Positions 38,368-45,932 of a DNA stretch of 64,000 nucleotides are shown here, piece by piece. The DNA is from Leisingera daeponensis (lineage in GTDB: Bacteria > Pseudomonadota > Alphaproteobacteria > Rhodobacterales > Rhodobacteraceae): assembly GCF_019801465.1 (NCBI RefSeq), contig NZ_JAHVJA010000002.1:62001-126000 (forward strand). The letters are read 5' to 3'. The notes below the pieces were generated by a model. That model made no database searches. It was not told the DNA's origin and saw nothing but the letters and a program-made list of their open reading frames with translations. Positions within the stretch are counted from its first letter, which is position 1, and each line of letters begins with the position of its first letter. A program made the translations under genes and the position numbers.

Positions 38368-39960
38368 ATGAACGTCACCCAGGACCCCGCCGCCGCCGCC
38401 ACCGATTGGGGCCCCTTCGGGCGTCCGATCTTTGACGACCCCAAAGCCCGGGCGCTGTCGCGGGTGGGGGTGGTCGATGTCGGCTCCAACTCGGTCCGGC
38501 TGGTGGTGTTCGACGGCGCCGCCCGCAGCCCGGCCTATTTCTACAATGAAAAGATCATGTGCGCGCTGGGGGCCGGCCTGTCCGACAGCGGCCGCCTGAA
38601 CCCCGAGGGCCGCGCCCGCGCGCTGTCGGCGCTGCGCCGGTTCCAGCATCTGGCCAGGGGCATGGGGCTGCCGCCCTTGTCCGCGGTGGCCACCGCCGCG
38701 GTGCGCGATGCCGAGGACGGGCCGGATTTCTGCGCCGAGGTGCTGCGCGAAACCGGGCTGAAGATCCACGTCATTGACGGCCGCGAAGAGGCCCGGCTGT
38801 CGGCGCAGGGGGTGCTCTTGGGCTGGCCCGGCGCCTATGGGCTGGTCTGTGATATCGGCGGCTCCTCGATGGAACTGGCGGAGATCCACGAAAACACCGT
38901 CGGGCGCCGGGTGACCTCGCCGTTGGGGCCGCTGAAGCTGCGCGACATCAAGGGCGGCCGCAAGGGCCGCAGGGACTACATCCGCGAGGTGATGGAGCAG
39001 CTGAAATCCGAAATGGGCACGCAGCGCGACCGCCTGTTCCTGGTCGGCGGCAGCTGGCGCGCCATTGCCCGCATCGACATGCACCGGCGCGGCTACCGGC
39101 TGAAGGTGCTGCATGAATACCGGATGTCGGCCAAGGACGTGCGCGAAACCGCGAAGTACATCGAGAAACGGGATATGGACAAGCTGCGCAGCGACTGCGG
39201 CATCTCCTCCACCCGGATGGCGCTGGTGCCCTATGCGATCGACGTGCTGACCCGGCTGATCCACACCTTCAAGCCCAAGGATATCGCGGTCTCCAGCTAC
39301 GGCATCCGCGAGGGGCTGCTGTATGAGCAGATGCCGCAGCGGCTGCGCGCCCGCGACCCGCTGATCGAAGCGTCGCGCTTTGCCGAAATGAAGGACGCGC
39401 GGGTGCCGGGGTTCGGCAAGACGCTCTATGATTTCGTCAGCCCGCTGTTCAGCGGCGCCCGGCACAGCAAGCGGCGGCTGGTCAAGGCCGCCTGCCTGCT
39501 GCACGACGTCAGCTGGCGGGCGCATCCCGACTACCGCGCCGAGGTCTGTTTCGACAATGCCACCCGCGCCAACCTGGGCGGGCTCAAGCATTCCGAACGG
39601 GTGTTCCTGGGCCTGGCGCTGCTGCACCGCTACAGCAACAAGCGGCACGGCAGCTCCTTCGAATATCTCTATGATCTGCTGGACGAAAAGGGCCAGCACG
39701 AGGCCGAGGTGCTGGGCAAGGCGATGCGCTTCGGCGCGATGCTGATGGTGACCAGCAACGGCGAGATCGGCGATCTGCAGTGGCAGCCGCGCAAACGGGT
39801 GCTGCACGTGACGCTGCCCGATTCCGCGCGGCCGCTTTACGGCGAAGTGGCGGAATCGCGGCTGAAATCGCTGGCCAAGGCGCTGGATGCGTCGGTCGAT
39901 CTGAAATTCAGCAAACCCGCGCCGGAGCCGGAACCGGAGCCCGAACAGGCGCCGGAGTGA
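38368..39960 (+). CDS. ppx: Ppx/GppA-family exopolyphosphatase
   Basis: A 530-residue protein of the ASKHA phosphatase group. GVVDVGSNSVRLVVFDG is the first phosphate loop and CDIGGSSMELAEI the second; the C-terminal half is the helical HD-like extension of long Ppx forms. It would release phosphate from polyphosphate or act on pppGpp. The tail (PAPEPEPEPEQAPE) is a low-complexity Pro-Glu stretch. The start at 38368 (MNVTQDP) is chosen because the upstream extension overlaps hda. Confidence 0.9.
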   Translation: MNVTQDPAAAATDWGPFGRPIFDDPKARALSRVGVVDVGSNSVRLVVFDGAARSPAYFYNEKIMCALGAGLSDSGRLNPEGRARALSALRRFQHLARGMGLPPLSAVATAAVRDAEDGPDFCAEVLRETGLKIHVIDGREEARLSAQGVLLGWPGAYGLVCDIGGSSMELAEIHENTVGRRVTSPLGPLKLRDIKGGRKGRRDYIREVMEQLKSEMGTQRDRLFLVGGSWRAIARIDMHRRGYRLKVLHEYRMSAKDVRETAKYIEKRDMDKLRSDCGISSTRMALVPYAIDVLTRLIHTFKPKDIAVSSYGIREGLLYEQMPQRLRARDPLIEASRFAEMKDARVPGFGKTLYDFVSPLFSGARHSKRRLVKAACLLHDVSWRAHPDYRAEVCFDNATRANLGGLKHSERVFLGLALLHRYSNKRHGSSFEYLYDLLDEKGQHEAEVLGKAMRFGAMLMVTSNGEIGDLQWQPRKRVLHVTLPDSARPLYGEVAESRLKSLAKALDASVDLKFSKPAPEPEPEPEQAPE

Positions 39961-39993
39961 CGGCCGCGGGGCACGGGCAGACCCGTCAGGGCA

Positions 39994-40374
39994 TCAGATT
40001 TCGGTGACGCCTTCCTCGCTGTCCTTGTCTTCCTTGGCAGGCGCGTTGTCCTTGGGCTTCTTGCGGATGATGATGTCGCCGTTGGGCAGGATTTCCGGCA
40101 GCTCATAGGCGCTCCAGTCCTCCACCTCCTTGGCGATATCCGCCAGGGCCGGCCCCATCTCGGCCAGGAAGGCGCCCATTGAGGGGCCGATCTCCTCCAT
40201 CATGCCCTGCAGGTCTTCGAGCGCCGGCGCCATCTCCTGGCGCAGGCCTTCCCAGAACAGCTCCGCCCCGCGCTCCATCAGCGAGGGGCCGCTGCCCTCC
40301 TCTTCCGCTTCCTGGGCAGAAAGCGGCGCGGACATCAGGGCAATCAGGGCGGCAGGCAGGATGAGGTGTTTCAT
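39994..40374 (-). CDS. exported acidic helical protein
   Basis: A 126-residue protein starting MKHLILPAALIALMSAPLSA, a clear signal peptide. The mature part is acidic with repeated MxxMxxxIGPSMGAFLAEMGP segments, probably amphipathic helices, and a charged C-terminal tail (KKPKDNAPAKEDKDSEEG). Similar proteins are common in roseobacters, but no function is known. Convergent with ppx. Confidence 0.75.
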   Translation of the reverse strand: MKHLILPAALIALMSAPLSAQEAEEEGSGPSLMERGAELFWEGLRQEMAPALEDLQGMMEEIGPSMGAFLAEMGPALADIAKEVEDWSAYELPEILPNGDIIIRKKPKDNAPAKEDKDSEEGVTEI

Positions 40375-40520
40375 GACGGATAATATAGGGAGGACGGATG
40401 CGCGGGAACAGGGGGAACCACAGAGGCAAGCGCGGCGGGAAGTGTACCGGGGCGAAAGCTTGGCGGGTTCCCGGAATTTTCCGGCAATCACTCTTCAGGT
40501 TGAGGGCGGTCCTGGCGAGC

Positions 40521-40553
40521 AAAAAAGGCCGGCGCGCATATTGCACCGGCCTT
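40521..40553 (-). terminator. Rho-independent terminator of the YjhX-GNAT-GNAT operon
   Basis: AAGGCCGG (40525-40532) pairs with CCGGCCTT (40546-40553). On the minus strand the stem is followed by a run of six T residues. It lies 84 bases past the last GNAT stop and closes the operon. Confidence 0.88.
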
Positions 40554-40636
40554 CCTTGCCAAAGCAGTAGAGGCAACCTTTCTGAGTTCAGGCAGATGAT
40601 GAAGCCCCGTTGCGTTCAGATGCAGGGGACCGGCTC

Positions 40637-41158
40637 CTAGCCGTGCGCCGATGTGTCCCACATTGCCGGCTGCATGAACTGAGGGACTGCCTTCGTCCTG
40701 CCGCTCAGTTTCCCGGCCGTTCCGGCTGTCAGCTCAAGCGCCATCCATGCCTCCGGCACCGTCAGCAGATCCGGGTAGGGCGTCTGCTTGCCGGTCGGGA
40801 CAAAACCGTACCGGGGATAGAAGGCCGGGACGCCCAGCACGAAAACCGCGTCCATGCCAATGGACGTGAGGTGTTCGATGCTGGTTTCCATCAGTTCCTT
40901 GCCGACCCCATGGCCTTGATGCCCCGGCAACACGCCGCAGGGCGCGAGCAGGCAGCATTTTGCGTCCGGGTGGTCAAGGAAGACAAACGGTGTGAACAGC
41001 ACGTTGCCGGCGATTTTGCCGTCCCGGCTGACACTGATCGAGATCGTGTCCGGGCGGCCAAGGAGGCTTTCCGCAAGTTGTGCGACTTCCGGTCCTTCCT
41101 CCGGGCCGAATGCCAGCCGGTGAACGTCTATGATGGTTTCTTTTTCAATGTGGTTCAT
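40637..41158 (-). CDS. GNAT N-acetyltransferase, YhbS type
   Basis: A 173-residue acetyl-CoA-dependent acyltransferase. The acetyl-CoA loop is VLPGHQGHGVGKEL (Q/RxxGxG/A pattern), and FVLGVPAFYPRYGF is the hallmark of the YhbS subgroup. Its placement two genes after a YjhX toxin recalls E. coli topAI-yjhQ, where the acetyltransferase YjhQ is the antitoxin; which of the two GNATs plays that part here is open. The start at 41158 follows AGGAA by eight bases. Confidence 0.85.
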   Translation of the reverse strand: MNHIEKETIIDVHRLAFGPEEGPEVAQLAESLLGRPDTISISVSRDGKIAGNVLFTPFVFLDHPDAKCCLLAPCGVLPGHQGHGVGKELMETSIEHLTSIGMDAVFVLGVPAFYPRYGFVPTGKQTPYPDLLTVPEAWMALELTAGTAGKLSGRTKAVPQFMQPAMWDTSAHG

Positions 41159-41260
41159 TTCTGGTTTCCTTGTGATGAATTGCCGCGCCGGGCAAGAGCG
41201 TTGCATCCGGTGCGCGCCAGCCAGCTGCCCCCCCGCAAGGGACAGCCTGTTGAAAAAAGG

Positions 41261-41707
41261 TCAGGCACCGGGCATCGCCATTTTCCAGCTCACCTGCCCG
41301 GACGGTTCGTGAACCTCGTCCCCGGCAAACTCGAAGCCGCAGCGTTCATAGAACCGGCGCCCGATGGCGTTGTCGCGAAAGACCTCGACCTTCAACGGTC
41401 CCTTCAGGGCAACGGCATGATCAACGAGCGCCTTGCCGTATCCCCTGCCGTGCCTGGACGGATCCAGGAACAGGCCGCCGATTTCATTGCCGAGCAGGGC
41501 AATGAAACCGGTGACCGCGCTCGCTTCCTCCAGCACCCAGGTTTCCGCATTGGGCAGATAGATGCCGCGCAAGTCCTGCCGCACCTTTTCCACGAATGCC
41601 TGGGAGAGGAACGGATGAGCGAGCGCGTTGGCCTTTTGCCAGGCTGCTATCACCGCATCCGTGTCACCGGCCTGATAGGGGCGGATCAAAAATGCTTTGT
41701 CTGTCAC
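41261..41707 (-). CDS. GNAT N-acetyltransferase next to YjhX
   Basis: A 148-residue acetyltransferase with DPSRHGRGYGKALV as the acetyl-CoA loop and FRDNAIGRRFYERCGFEFAG near the C-terminus. It starts at a GTG (41707) set seven bases after AGGAG, ten bases past the YjhX stop, so the two are surely co-expressed. It is the closest candidate for an antitoxin partner of YjhX, by analogy with the GNAT antitoxin of E. coli TopAI. The substrate is unknown. Confidence 0.85.
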   Translation of the reverse strand: MTDKAFLIRPYQAGDTDAVIAAWQKANALAHPFLSQAFVEKVRQDLRGIYLPNAETWVLEEASAVTGFIALLGNEIGGLFLDPSRHGRGYGKALVDHAVALKGPLKVEVFRDNAIGRRFYERCGFEFAGDEVHEPSGQVSWKMAMPGA

Positions 41708-41717
41708 TTCTTCTCTC

Positions 41718-41975
41718 CTATCGCTGGTTCATTTGCGCGCGCACGGATTGGTTCCCTAAATGCGTGATGCGATAGGGGCGGCCGTTCGTCGACTTGATGA
41801 AGCGCTTGTCCTTGAGGCGCTTGAACACGTCCATTGTGCAGGCTGAGAGGACAAAGCCGTCGCGTGTATAACACTGAACGGATCGTACTTTGCCGTTGCC
41901 GCCGCGCGCGTATTTAATCTCGCCGCCCAGGGCGAGTTCATGCAAAACACGTTGCTCGTGCTTTGAGATATTCAT
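41718..41975 (-). CDS. YjhX/TopAI-family toxin
   Basis: An 85-residue protein that aligns along its whole length with E. coli YjhX (UPF0386): SKHEQRVLHELALGGEI, CYTRDGFVLSACTMDVFKRL and GRPYRITHLG are the conserved blocks. E. coli YjhX (TopAI) is a toxin that binds topoisomerase I. It is the first gene of a three-gene operon with two acetyltransferases. No strong Shine-Dalgarno precedes its ATG, in keeping with translation control by the upstream leader. Confidence 0.88.
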   Translation of the reverse strand: MNISKHEQRVLHELALGGEIKYARGGNGKVRSVQCYTRDGFVLSACTMDVFKRLKDKRFIKSTNGRPYRITHLGNQSVRAQMNQR

Positions 41976-42140
41976 TGGGATGTCTCGTTTTATGAAAGCA
42001 CAGAAAAAGGATCACTCAGCGTCGCGCGTGAGTGTGCCTATCTTTTCCGGTGTTCCTGAGAGTTTCGCCAGGAACGGGCGTTAGGCCCGGGGCTCTTTCA
42101 TAAAATCTCCATTGCAAGAGGCATCACGCCCCTCGTGCGC
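41976..42140 (-). promoter_or_regulatory. structured leader of the YjhX operon
   Basis: Between the predicted transcription start near 42138 and the YjhX ATG are about 160 bases. CTTTCATAAAA (42095-42105), which spans the start codon of a six-codon upstream ORF, is exactly complementary to TTTTATGAAAG (41988-41998) close to the YjhX start. A second hairpin is GTTCCTG (42052-42058) with CAGGAAC (42069-42075). Switching between these folds as ribosomes read or stall on the short ORF would expose or hide the toxin start; the mechanism is inferred. Confidence 0.6.
42081..42101 (-). CDS. six-codon upstream ORF in the YjhX leader
   Basis: ATG AAA GAG CCC CGG GCC TAA encodes MKEPRA. GGAG lies five bases before the ATG, a better ribosome site than that of the toxin gene. 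The start codon lies in one arm of an 11-base inverted repeat whose other arm is next to the toxin start, and the stop codon sits in a GGGC/GCCC hairpin loop. It resembles in placement the regulatory leader ORF described ahead of E. coli topAI. Confidence 0.5.
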   Translation of the reverse strand: MKEPRA

Positions 42141-42144
42141 CGGT

Positions 42145-42173
42145 CCTCTAATCTGCGAACCGGGACCTGTCAA
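42145..42173 (-). promoter_or_regulatory. sigma-70-type promoter of the YjhX operon
   Basis: On the minus strand TTGACA (42173-42168) is followed after 17 bases by TAGAGG (42150-42145), or after 16 by TTAGAG. The -35 is a consensus match; the -10 is moderate. It lies past the stop of the preceding nuclease gene and gives the operon its own start. Confidence 0.55.
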
Positions 42174-42251
42174 GCCCGGCGGGGCCTGCAACTACCCTGA
42201 CACGGCAGGAGGGCTTGGGAGTGCTGCAATTGAACGAGCCGGCCGAGGCCC

Positions 42252-43247
42252 TCACGCCAGCTCGAGATCCAGCGTGACCGGAAAATGGTCCGACGCATCC
42301 AGCAGCGCCTGGCGCATCTCCGCATCGGCGTAGCACTCGCCGTCCTCGAAAGGGTGCCAGATCCGCCACTCCGGGCGCAGCGCCATCAGGCTTTGCGAGA
42401 TCATCACGTAGTCCAGCAGCGCCCGGGTGAAGCGCTTGCGTTCGGCGTTGTAGAAGCGCGAGGTGCTGGGCGGAATGTCCGGGCGGGACTGCAGCAGGCA
42501 TTCCGCGTGCGGGTCGTGCAGCAGATCGCCCATCACGATCTCCACCGAGGACTTGCCGAACAGCCGTTCGTACTGGTCGAGGCCGGGTCCGTCGTTCATG
42601 TCGCCGAGCACGATCACATGATCGCCCGCCGCCGCGTGCTCCGCCACCCGGCGGTGCAGCCAGATCGCCTGCGCCAGCTGTTTGCGGCGGTTGGCGATCG
42701 CCAAGGCGGTGACCGCTTCCGGCGTTCTGGCCCCGTGCGGCGCCTTGGATTTCAGATGCGCCCCGATCATCCGCACGGAGGTGCCGCCCCTGGTTGTCAC
42801 CGCCAGCTCCAGCGGCGGTTTGGAGAAGGCCACCTGGTCCAGCCGCTCATCCACGTCGAGGTCGATCTCGAACACCCCGTCAAAGCGCGGCGCGGAGGGG
42901 CTGGAGCGGGCATCATGCACCGCATCCAGCGCATCCGGGTCATAGAGCAGCGCAATTTCCTGGTGGGTGTCGTTCGGAAAGCCGCTGACCGCCTCGCGCG
43001 CCCGCAGCCCGGCCTCGGCGGCGAAGTTCTCCAAAGCGCGGGTGGTGCGCTGGCTGCGGCCGGTGTTGGGCGCCTCGATCACCATCACCGCATCGGCGTC
43101 GATGCGGCGCAGCACATGGGCGATGGCCCGCCCCTGGGTGTAGCGGTCAACACCGTGAACGCCGGACGGCTGGGCGTCCAGCATCAGCGTGTCGTCCTTG
43201 TCGAACAGATAGGCGAACCATTCGATGTTATAGGTTGCGATCCGCAT
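42252..43247 (-). CDS. endonuclease/exonuclease/phosphatase-family protein
   Basis: A 331-residue protein of the DNase I/ExoIII-like EEP superfamily. MRIATYNIEWF is the N-terminal metal and Asn block, GDMNDGPG holds the catalytic Asp-Asn, and SDHFPVTLDLEL the C-terminal Asp-His pair. The substrate (nucleic acid or phosphodiester) cannot be told. ATG 43247 is preferred over GTG 43253. Its start overlaps the DnaJ-type gene by 20 bases. Confidence 0.88.
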   Translation of the reverse strand: MRIATYNIEWFAYLFDKDDTLMLDAQPSGVHGVDRYTQGRAIAHVLRRIDADAVMVIEAPNTGRSQRTTRALENFAAEAGLRAREAVSGFPNDTHQEIALLYDPDALDAVHDARSSPSAPRFDGVFEIDLDVDERLDQVAFSKPPLELAVTTRGGTSVRMIGAHLKSKAPHGARTPEAVTALAIANRRKQLAQAIWLHRRVAEHAAAGDHVIVLGDMNDGPGLDQYERLFGKSSVEIVMGDLLHDPHAECLLQSRPDIPPSTSRFYNAERKRFTRALLDYVMISQSLMALRPEWRIWHPFEDGECYADAEMRQALLDASDHFPVTLDLELA

Positions 43248-43926
43248 GGGCACCGCATCCGCTGATTTCGTCCCAGGCGCGGTTGATGTCGATCATCCGC
43301 TTCTCCGCCAGGCGCACCGCCTCCTCCGGCACGCCGCGGGCGATCATCGCATCCGGGTGAGTGTCGCGGACCAGCTTGCGCCAGTGCTTGCGGATCTCTT
43401 CGCGGGTCATCTCCGGCGAGACGCCCAGCACCGTGTAGGGGTCCTTGGGCGCATCCGGCACAAAGCGCGCCCTGAGCGCCTGGAACTGCTGCGGGCTCTG
43501 GCCGAAAATGCGGCTCACCTCCTCCAGGAACTCGTTTTCGCCGGGATGGTAGAAGCCGTCGGCCATGGCGATGTGGAACAGCCCCTCCATCAGGTCGCAC
43601 AGCGTGGTGGGATCGTTGGCGAACATGCTGTGGATGCGGCGGGCGTATTCCTGGTAGCCGGCCACATCGGTGCGCGCCATGTTGAAGACACGGGCGGCGC
43701 CGGCCTCGTCGTCCCGCGCGATCTGGAACACCTCGCGGAACGCGGTGACCTCGTCCCGCGTGACCTGGCCGTCGGCCTTGGCCATCTTGGCGCCAAGGGC
43801 AATGACGGCAATGGCGAAGGCCACGGTTTTCTCGGGCGGCGCGCGCAGTTTGTCGAACACTTCCGCCAGGCTTTCGCCTGCGGCAAGCGCCGACAGCGCG
43901 TCGGATATGCGGGTCCAGAGTGACAT
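43228..43926 (-). CDS. TerB-DnaJ protein (DjlA-like, soluble)
   Basis: A 232-residue protein. Residues about 30-150 form a TerB-like helical domain (AKADGQVTRDEVTAFREVF, AMADGFYHPGENEFLEEV with acidic metal-type pairs). Residues about 163-225 are a J-domain with H190-P-D192 in RDTHPDAM, the Hsp70-activating motif. Unlike DjlA it has no obvious N-terminal membrane helix. It overlaps the nuclease gene downstream. Confidence 0.9.
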   Translation of the reverse strand: MSLWTRISDALSALAAGESLAEVFDKLRAPPEKTVAFAIAVIALGAKMAKADGQVTRDEVTAFREVFQIARDDEAGAARVFNMARTDVAGYQEYARRIHSMFANDPTTLCDLMEGLFHIAMADGFYHPGENEFLEEVSRIFGQSPQQFQALRARFVPDAPKDPYTVLGVSPEMTREEIRKHWRKLVRDTHPDAMIARGVPEEAVRLAEKRMIDINRAWDEISGCGAHADRNL

Positions 43927-43935
43927 GGGCTCAGC

Positions 43936-44463
43936 CTATCCGGGTTCAGCGGCGCTGTCAGGGGCGGGAATACCCGGCGTCAGGATTTTCTGCATCAGAA
44001 CAAGGTCCAGCCAGCGCCCCCATTTGCAGCCGACCTGCGGCAGGCGGCCGGTCTCGGCGTAGCCGCAGGCCCTGTGGAAATCCTGCGCCGCCTGGTTGGC
44101 GCTGCTGATGGCGGCCACAAGCACATGGATGCCCTGCTCCTGCGCCTGCTTTTCCAGCGCCGCCAGCAGCCGGCGCCCCAGCCCGCACCCGGCCGCAGCC
44201 TCGGTCAGGTAGATCGAATGTTCGGCGGTGCGGGCATAGCCGGGGCCGCCGCGGAAGCTGGTGAAATAGGCAAAGCCGAGGAAGCCGCCGCCCTCCTCCT
44301 CCGCCACCAGCAGCGGCGGGCTGAAGAGGATGTCGTCCTGCCAGTCGCCGAGGCTGCGCCGCTCGGTGGTGAAGGTGACCAGCGTGTGATCGACGAAATA
44401 ATCGTGCAGCGCGGCCACGGCCTCGGTGTCGGCATCGCGGGCGGGGCGGATGATGACGCTCAT
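43936..44463 (-). CDS. phosphinothricin-acetyltransferase-like GNAT
   Basis: A 175-residue acetyltransferase of the PAT/Bar group: IIRPARDADTEAVAALHDYFV at the start, AEHSIYLTEAAAGCGLGRRLL with the acetyl-CoA loop, and the FHRACGYAETGRLPQVGCKWGRWLDLVLMQ ending shared by PAT and methionine-sulfone acetyltransferases. It likely acetylates amino-acid analogues. It overlaps the VOC gene upstream by four bases. Confidence 0.88.
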   Translation of the reverse strand: MSVIIRPARDADTEAVAALHDYFVDHTLVTFTTERRSLGDWQDDILFSPPLLVAEEEGGGFLGFAYFTSFRGGPGYARTAEHSIYLTEAAAGCGLGRRLLAALEKQAQEQGIHVLVAAISSANQAAQDFHRACGYAETGRLPQVGCKWGRWLDLVLMQKILTPGIPAPDSAAEPG

Positions 44464-45068
44464 CGCAGCACCCTCGCCCCGTGCGGGGTTGCAAACTCGG
44501 CCATCATCGCGGGCGCCCCCTGCTCCACCTTGATGCGGGGATCATCGAGGATGCGGTCCAGCGCTGCCTGCAGCGCGGCGGCCTGCGGGTGGGCAAGGAC
44601 CAGGCGGCTGAGGCGGCACCCCGACTGCGGCAGTCTGGCCGCGGGCGGCTCCGCCTGCCACTGCAGGACCGCGGGAAACAGGTTGTCAAACGGCAGCAGC
44701 CCGTCCGCGGGAACCGTCATCAGCCAGCTGAGATCGCCGCGCTGCATCTGCACGTGCCGCTGCGCATGGGGCGGCAGCAGCGGTTTTTCCGCGTTCAGGT
44801 CTTCGCTGCGCAGGATCCAGTTGCTGAGCCGCGCGGGGCCTTGGAACCGGTCGAGATTGAACCAGCGCGGCTGCTCCTGCGGCTGGGCGTCCGGGTCAAT
44901 GGCGATGGCCTCCAGGTAGAGGCCGTCCTCCAGCCCGGTCAGCCGGTTATGGGTGCCGTAGCGGGCATGGCAGCCGCCGCGGCCGAGAGGAATGCCGAGC
45001 GATTGCTCCGCATGCGCGACAGCGTCTTCAAGTGTTTCACCAGCCACCGCCAGGTGATCCAGTATCAT
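44460..45068 (-). CDS. VOC-superfamily (glyoxalase-like) protein
   Basis: A 202-residue protein with a glyoxalase-like_3-type layout: ILDHLAVAGETLEDAVAHAEQSLG opens the fold, followed by HARYGTHNRLTGLEDGLYLEAIAID. The H and E at the usual metal positions (LDHLA, LYLEAIAID) suggest a metal-bound enzyme, substrate unknown. The start at 45068 is at the domain edge; it overlaps the acetyltransferase gene by ATGA, implying coupled translation. Confidence 0.85.
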   Translation of the reverse strand: MILDHLAVAGETLEDAVAHAEQSLGIPLGRGGCHARYGTHNRLTGLEDGLYLEAIAIDPDAQPQEQPRWFNLDRFQGPARLSNWILRSEDLNAEKPLLPPHAQRHVQMQRGDLSWLMTVPADGLLPFDNLFPAVLQWQAEPPAARLPQSGCRLSRLVLAHPQAAALQAALDRILDDPRIKVEQGAPAMMAEFATPHGARVLR

Positions 45069-45150
45069 GGCGCCCTCCCCTTTTGCGCGTGAGACTAGCG
45101 GGGCTGCGGCTGGGCGCAAGACGGGAATTTCAGGTGGGCAGGCAGACGCT

Positions 45151-45639
45151 TCAAAGCCAGAGCGCTGCCGCCCAGATACCGGCAATCACCGTCGGGTAGA
45201 ACGTCCCGGCAAACCCCAGCGCCCGCAGCGGCAGCGACAGGTGGCAGCCTGCCCAGAACACAATCCGCATGCACGCGAAGGAAAGTCCGAGCGCGATCGC
45301 CACGGCGCCGCCCAGGGTGACGGCGGCAAACGGCCAGACGGCCAGCGCCAGCACCAGCTGCTCGACAGTGTTGGCCAGCACCCGCTGATCAGTGTCAGCT
45401 GCGGAGCCGGGGGCAAAGGGCTGCCCGCCGATGAGGGCATCATCAAAGAACCGCCTCTGCGCCAGCCGTCCGATCATCAGCGCCAGAACCAGCCCCGGAG
45501 CAAGGAAGGCGCCGGGCAAGGCGATGGGGGCCGGGATGTAGGGCAGGCCCAGCCATTGCGGCAGGCCGGTGACCAGCACGCCCCAGAGGGCGCCGAGGGC
45601 CATGCCGGCGAGGATTTGAGGGCGTTTGAAGCGCTGCAT
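45151..45639 (-). CDS. MAPEG-family membrane protein
   Basis: A 162-residue protein with four helices. VLANTVEQLVLALAVWPFA, then ACMRIVFWAGCHLSLPLRALGFAGTFYPTV, follow the MAPEG pattern (membrane-associated eicosanoid and glutathione metabolism proteins), including the NxxE of helix 2. It is extended by an N-terminal helix pair. Function unknown. Last gene before the palindrome-rich gap after the mutase gene. Confidence 0.8.
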   Translation of the reverse strand: MQRFKRPQILAGMALGALWGVLVTGLPQWLGLPYIPAPIALPGAFLAPGLVLALMIGRLAQRRFFDDALIGGQPFAPGSAADTDQRVLANTVEQLVLALAVWPFAAVTLGGAVAIALGLSFACMRIVFWAGCHLSLPLRALGFAGTFYPTVIAGIWAAALWL

Positions 45640-45791
45640 GGCGCCACTCAATCACCGCGCTGCCGGTTTGCCAAGCCGTAGCGCATCGGCTCCGGCGGAA
45701 AGCTGCGGCTGCCGGTGTCAGGGTCTGGAAAAACAAGCACTCCCGCCCGCTGCCGGCGGTGCCGGAGGCACATCCGCACCGGTTGGGCATG

Positions 45792-45843
45792 GCATCGCGC
45801 ATCCGCGCGATGCAGGCAGCCCGCCCCATCGGGGCGGGCTGCC
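45792..45843. repeat. two adjacent perfect hairpins
   Basis: GCATCGCGC-ATCC-GCGCGATGC (45792-45813) is followed immediately by GGCAGCCCGCCCC-ATC-GGGGCGGGCTGCC (45815-45843), stems of 9 and 13 bases without mismatch. A third GCCGCC/GGCGGC hairpin follows near 45852-45869. They lie 90-140 bases past the mutase stop in a 293-base gap that has no gene. No T-run, so an extragenic repeat or mRNA-stabilising structure is as likely as a terminator. Confidence 0.75.
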
Positions 45844-45932
45844 GGACCCAAAGCCGCCAAGGGGGCGGCCCGAAGGGCAGGCACCTGCGGGTGCGGGAGG
45901 GCCTCCCCTGCCCCGCAGGCGCCGTGTCCGCG

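Noticed and set aside
42050-42080. A GCGAAACTCTCAGGAACACC stretch in the YjhX leader that recalls the 3' part of a glycine riboswitch.
   Set aside because: The 5' aptamer half and the second conserved loop are missing, and the gene downstream has no link to glycine. A plain GTTCCTG/CAGGAAC hairpin explains the similarity.
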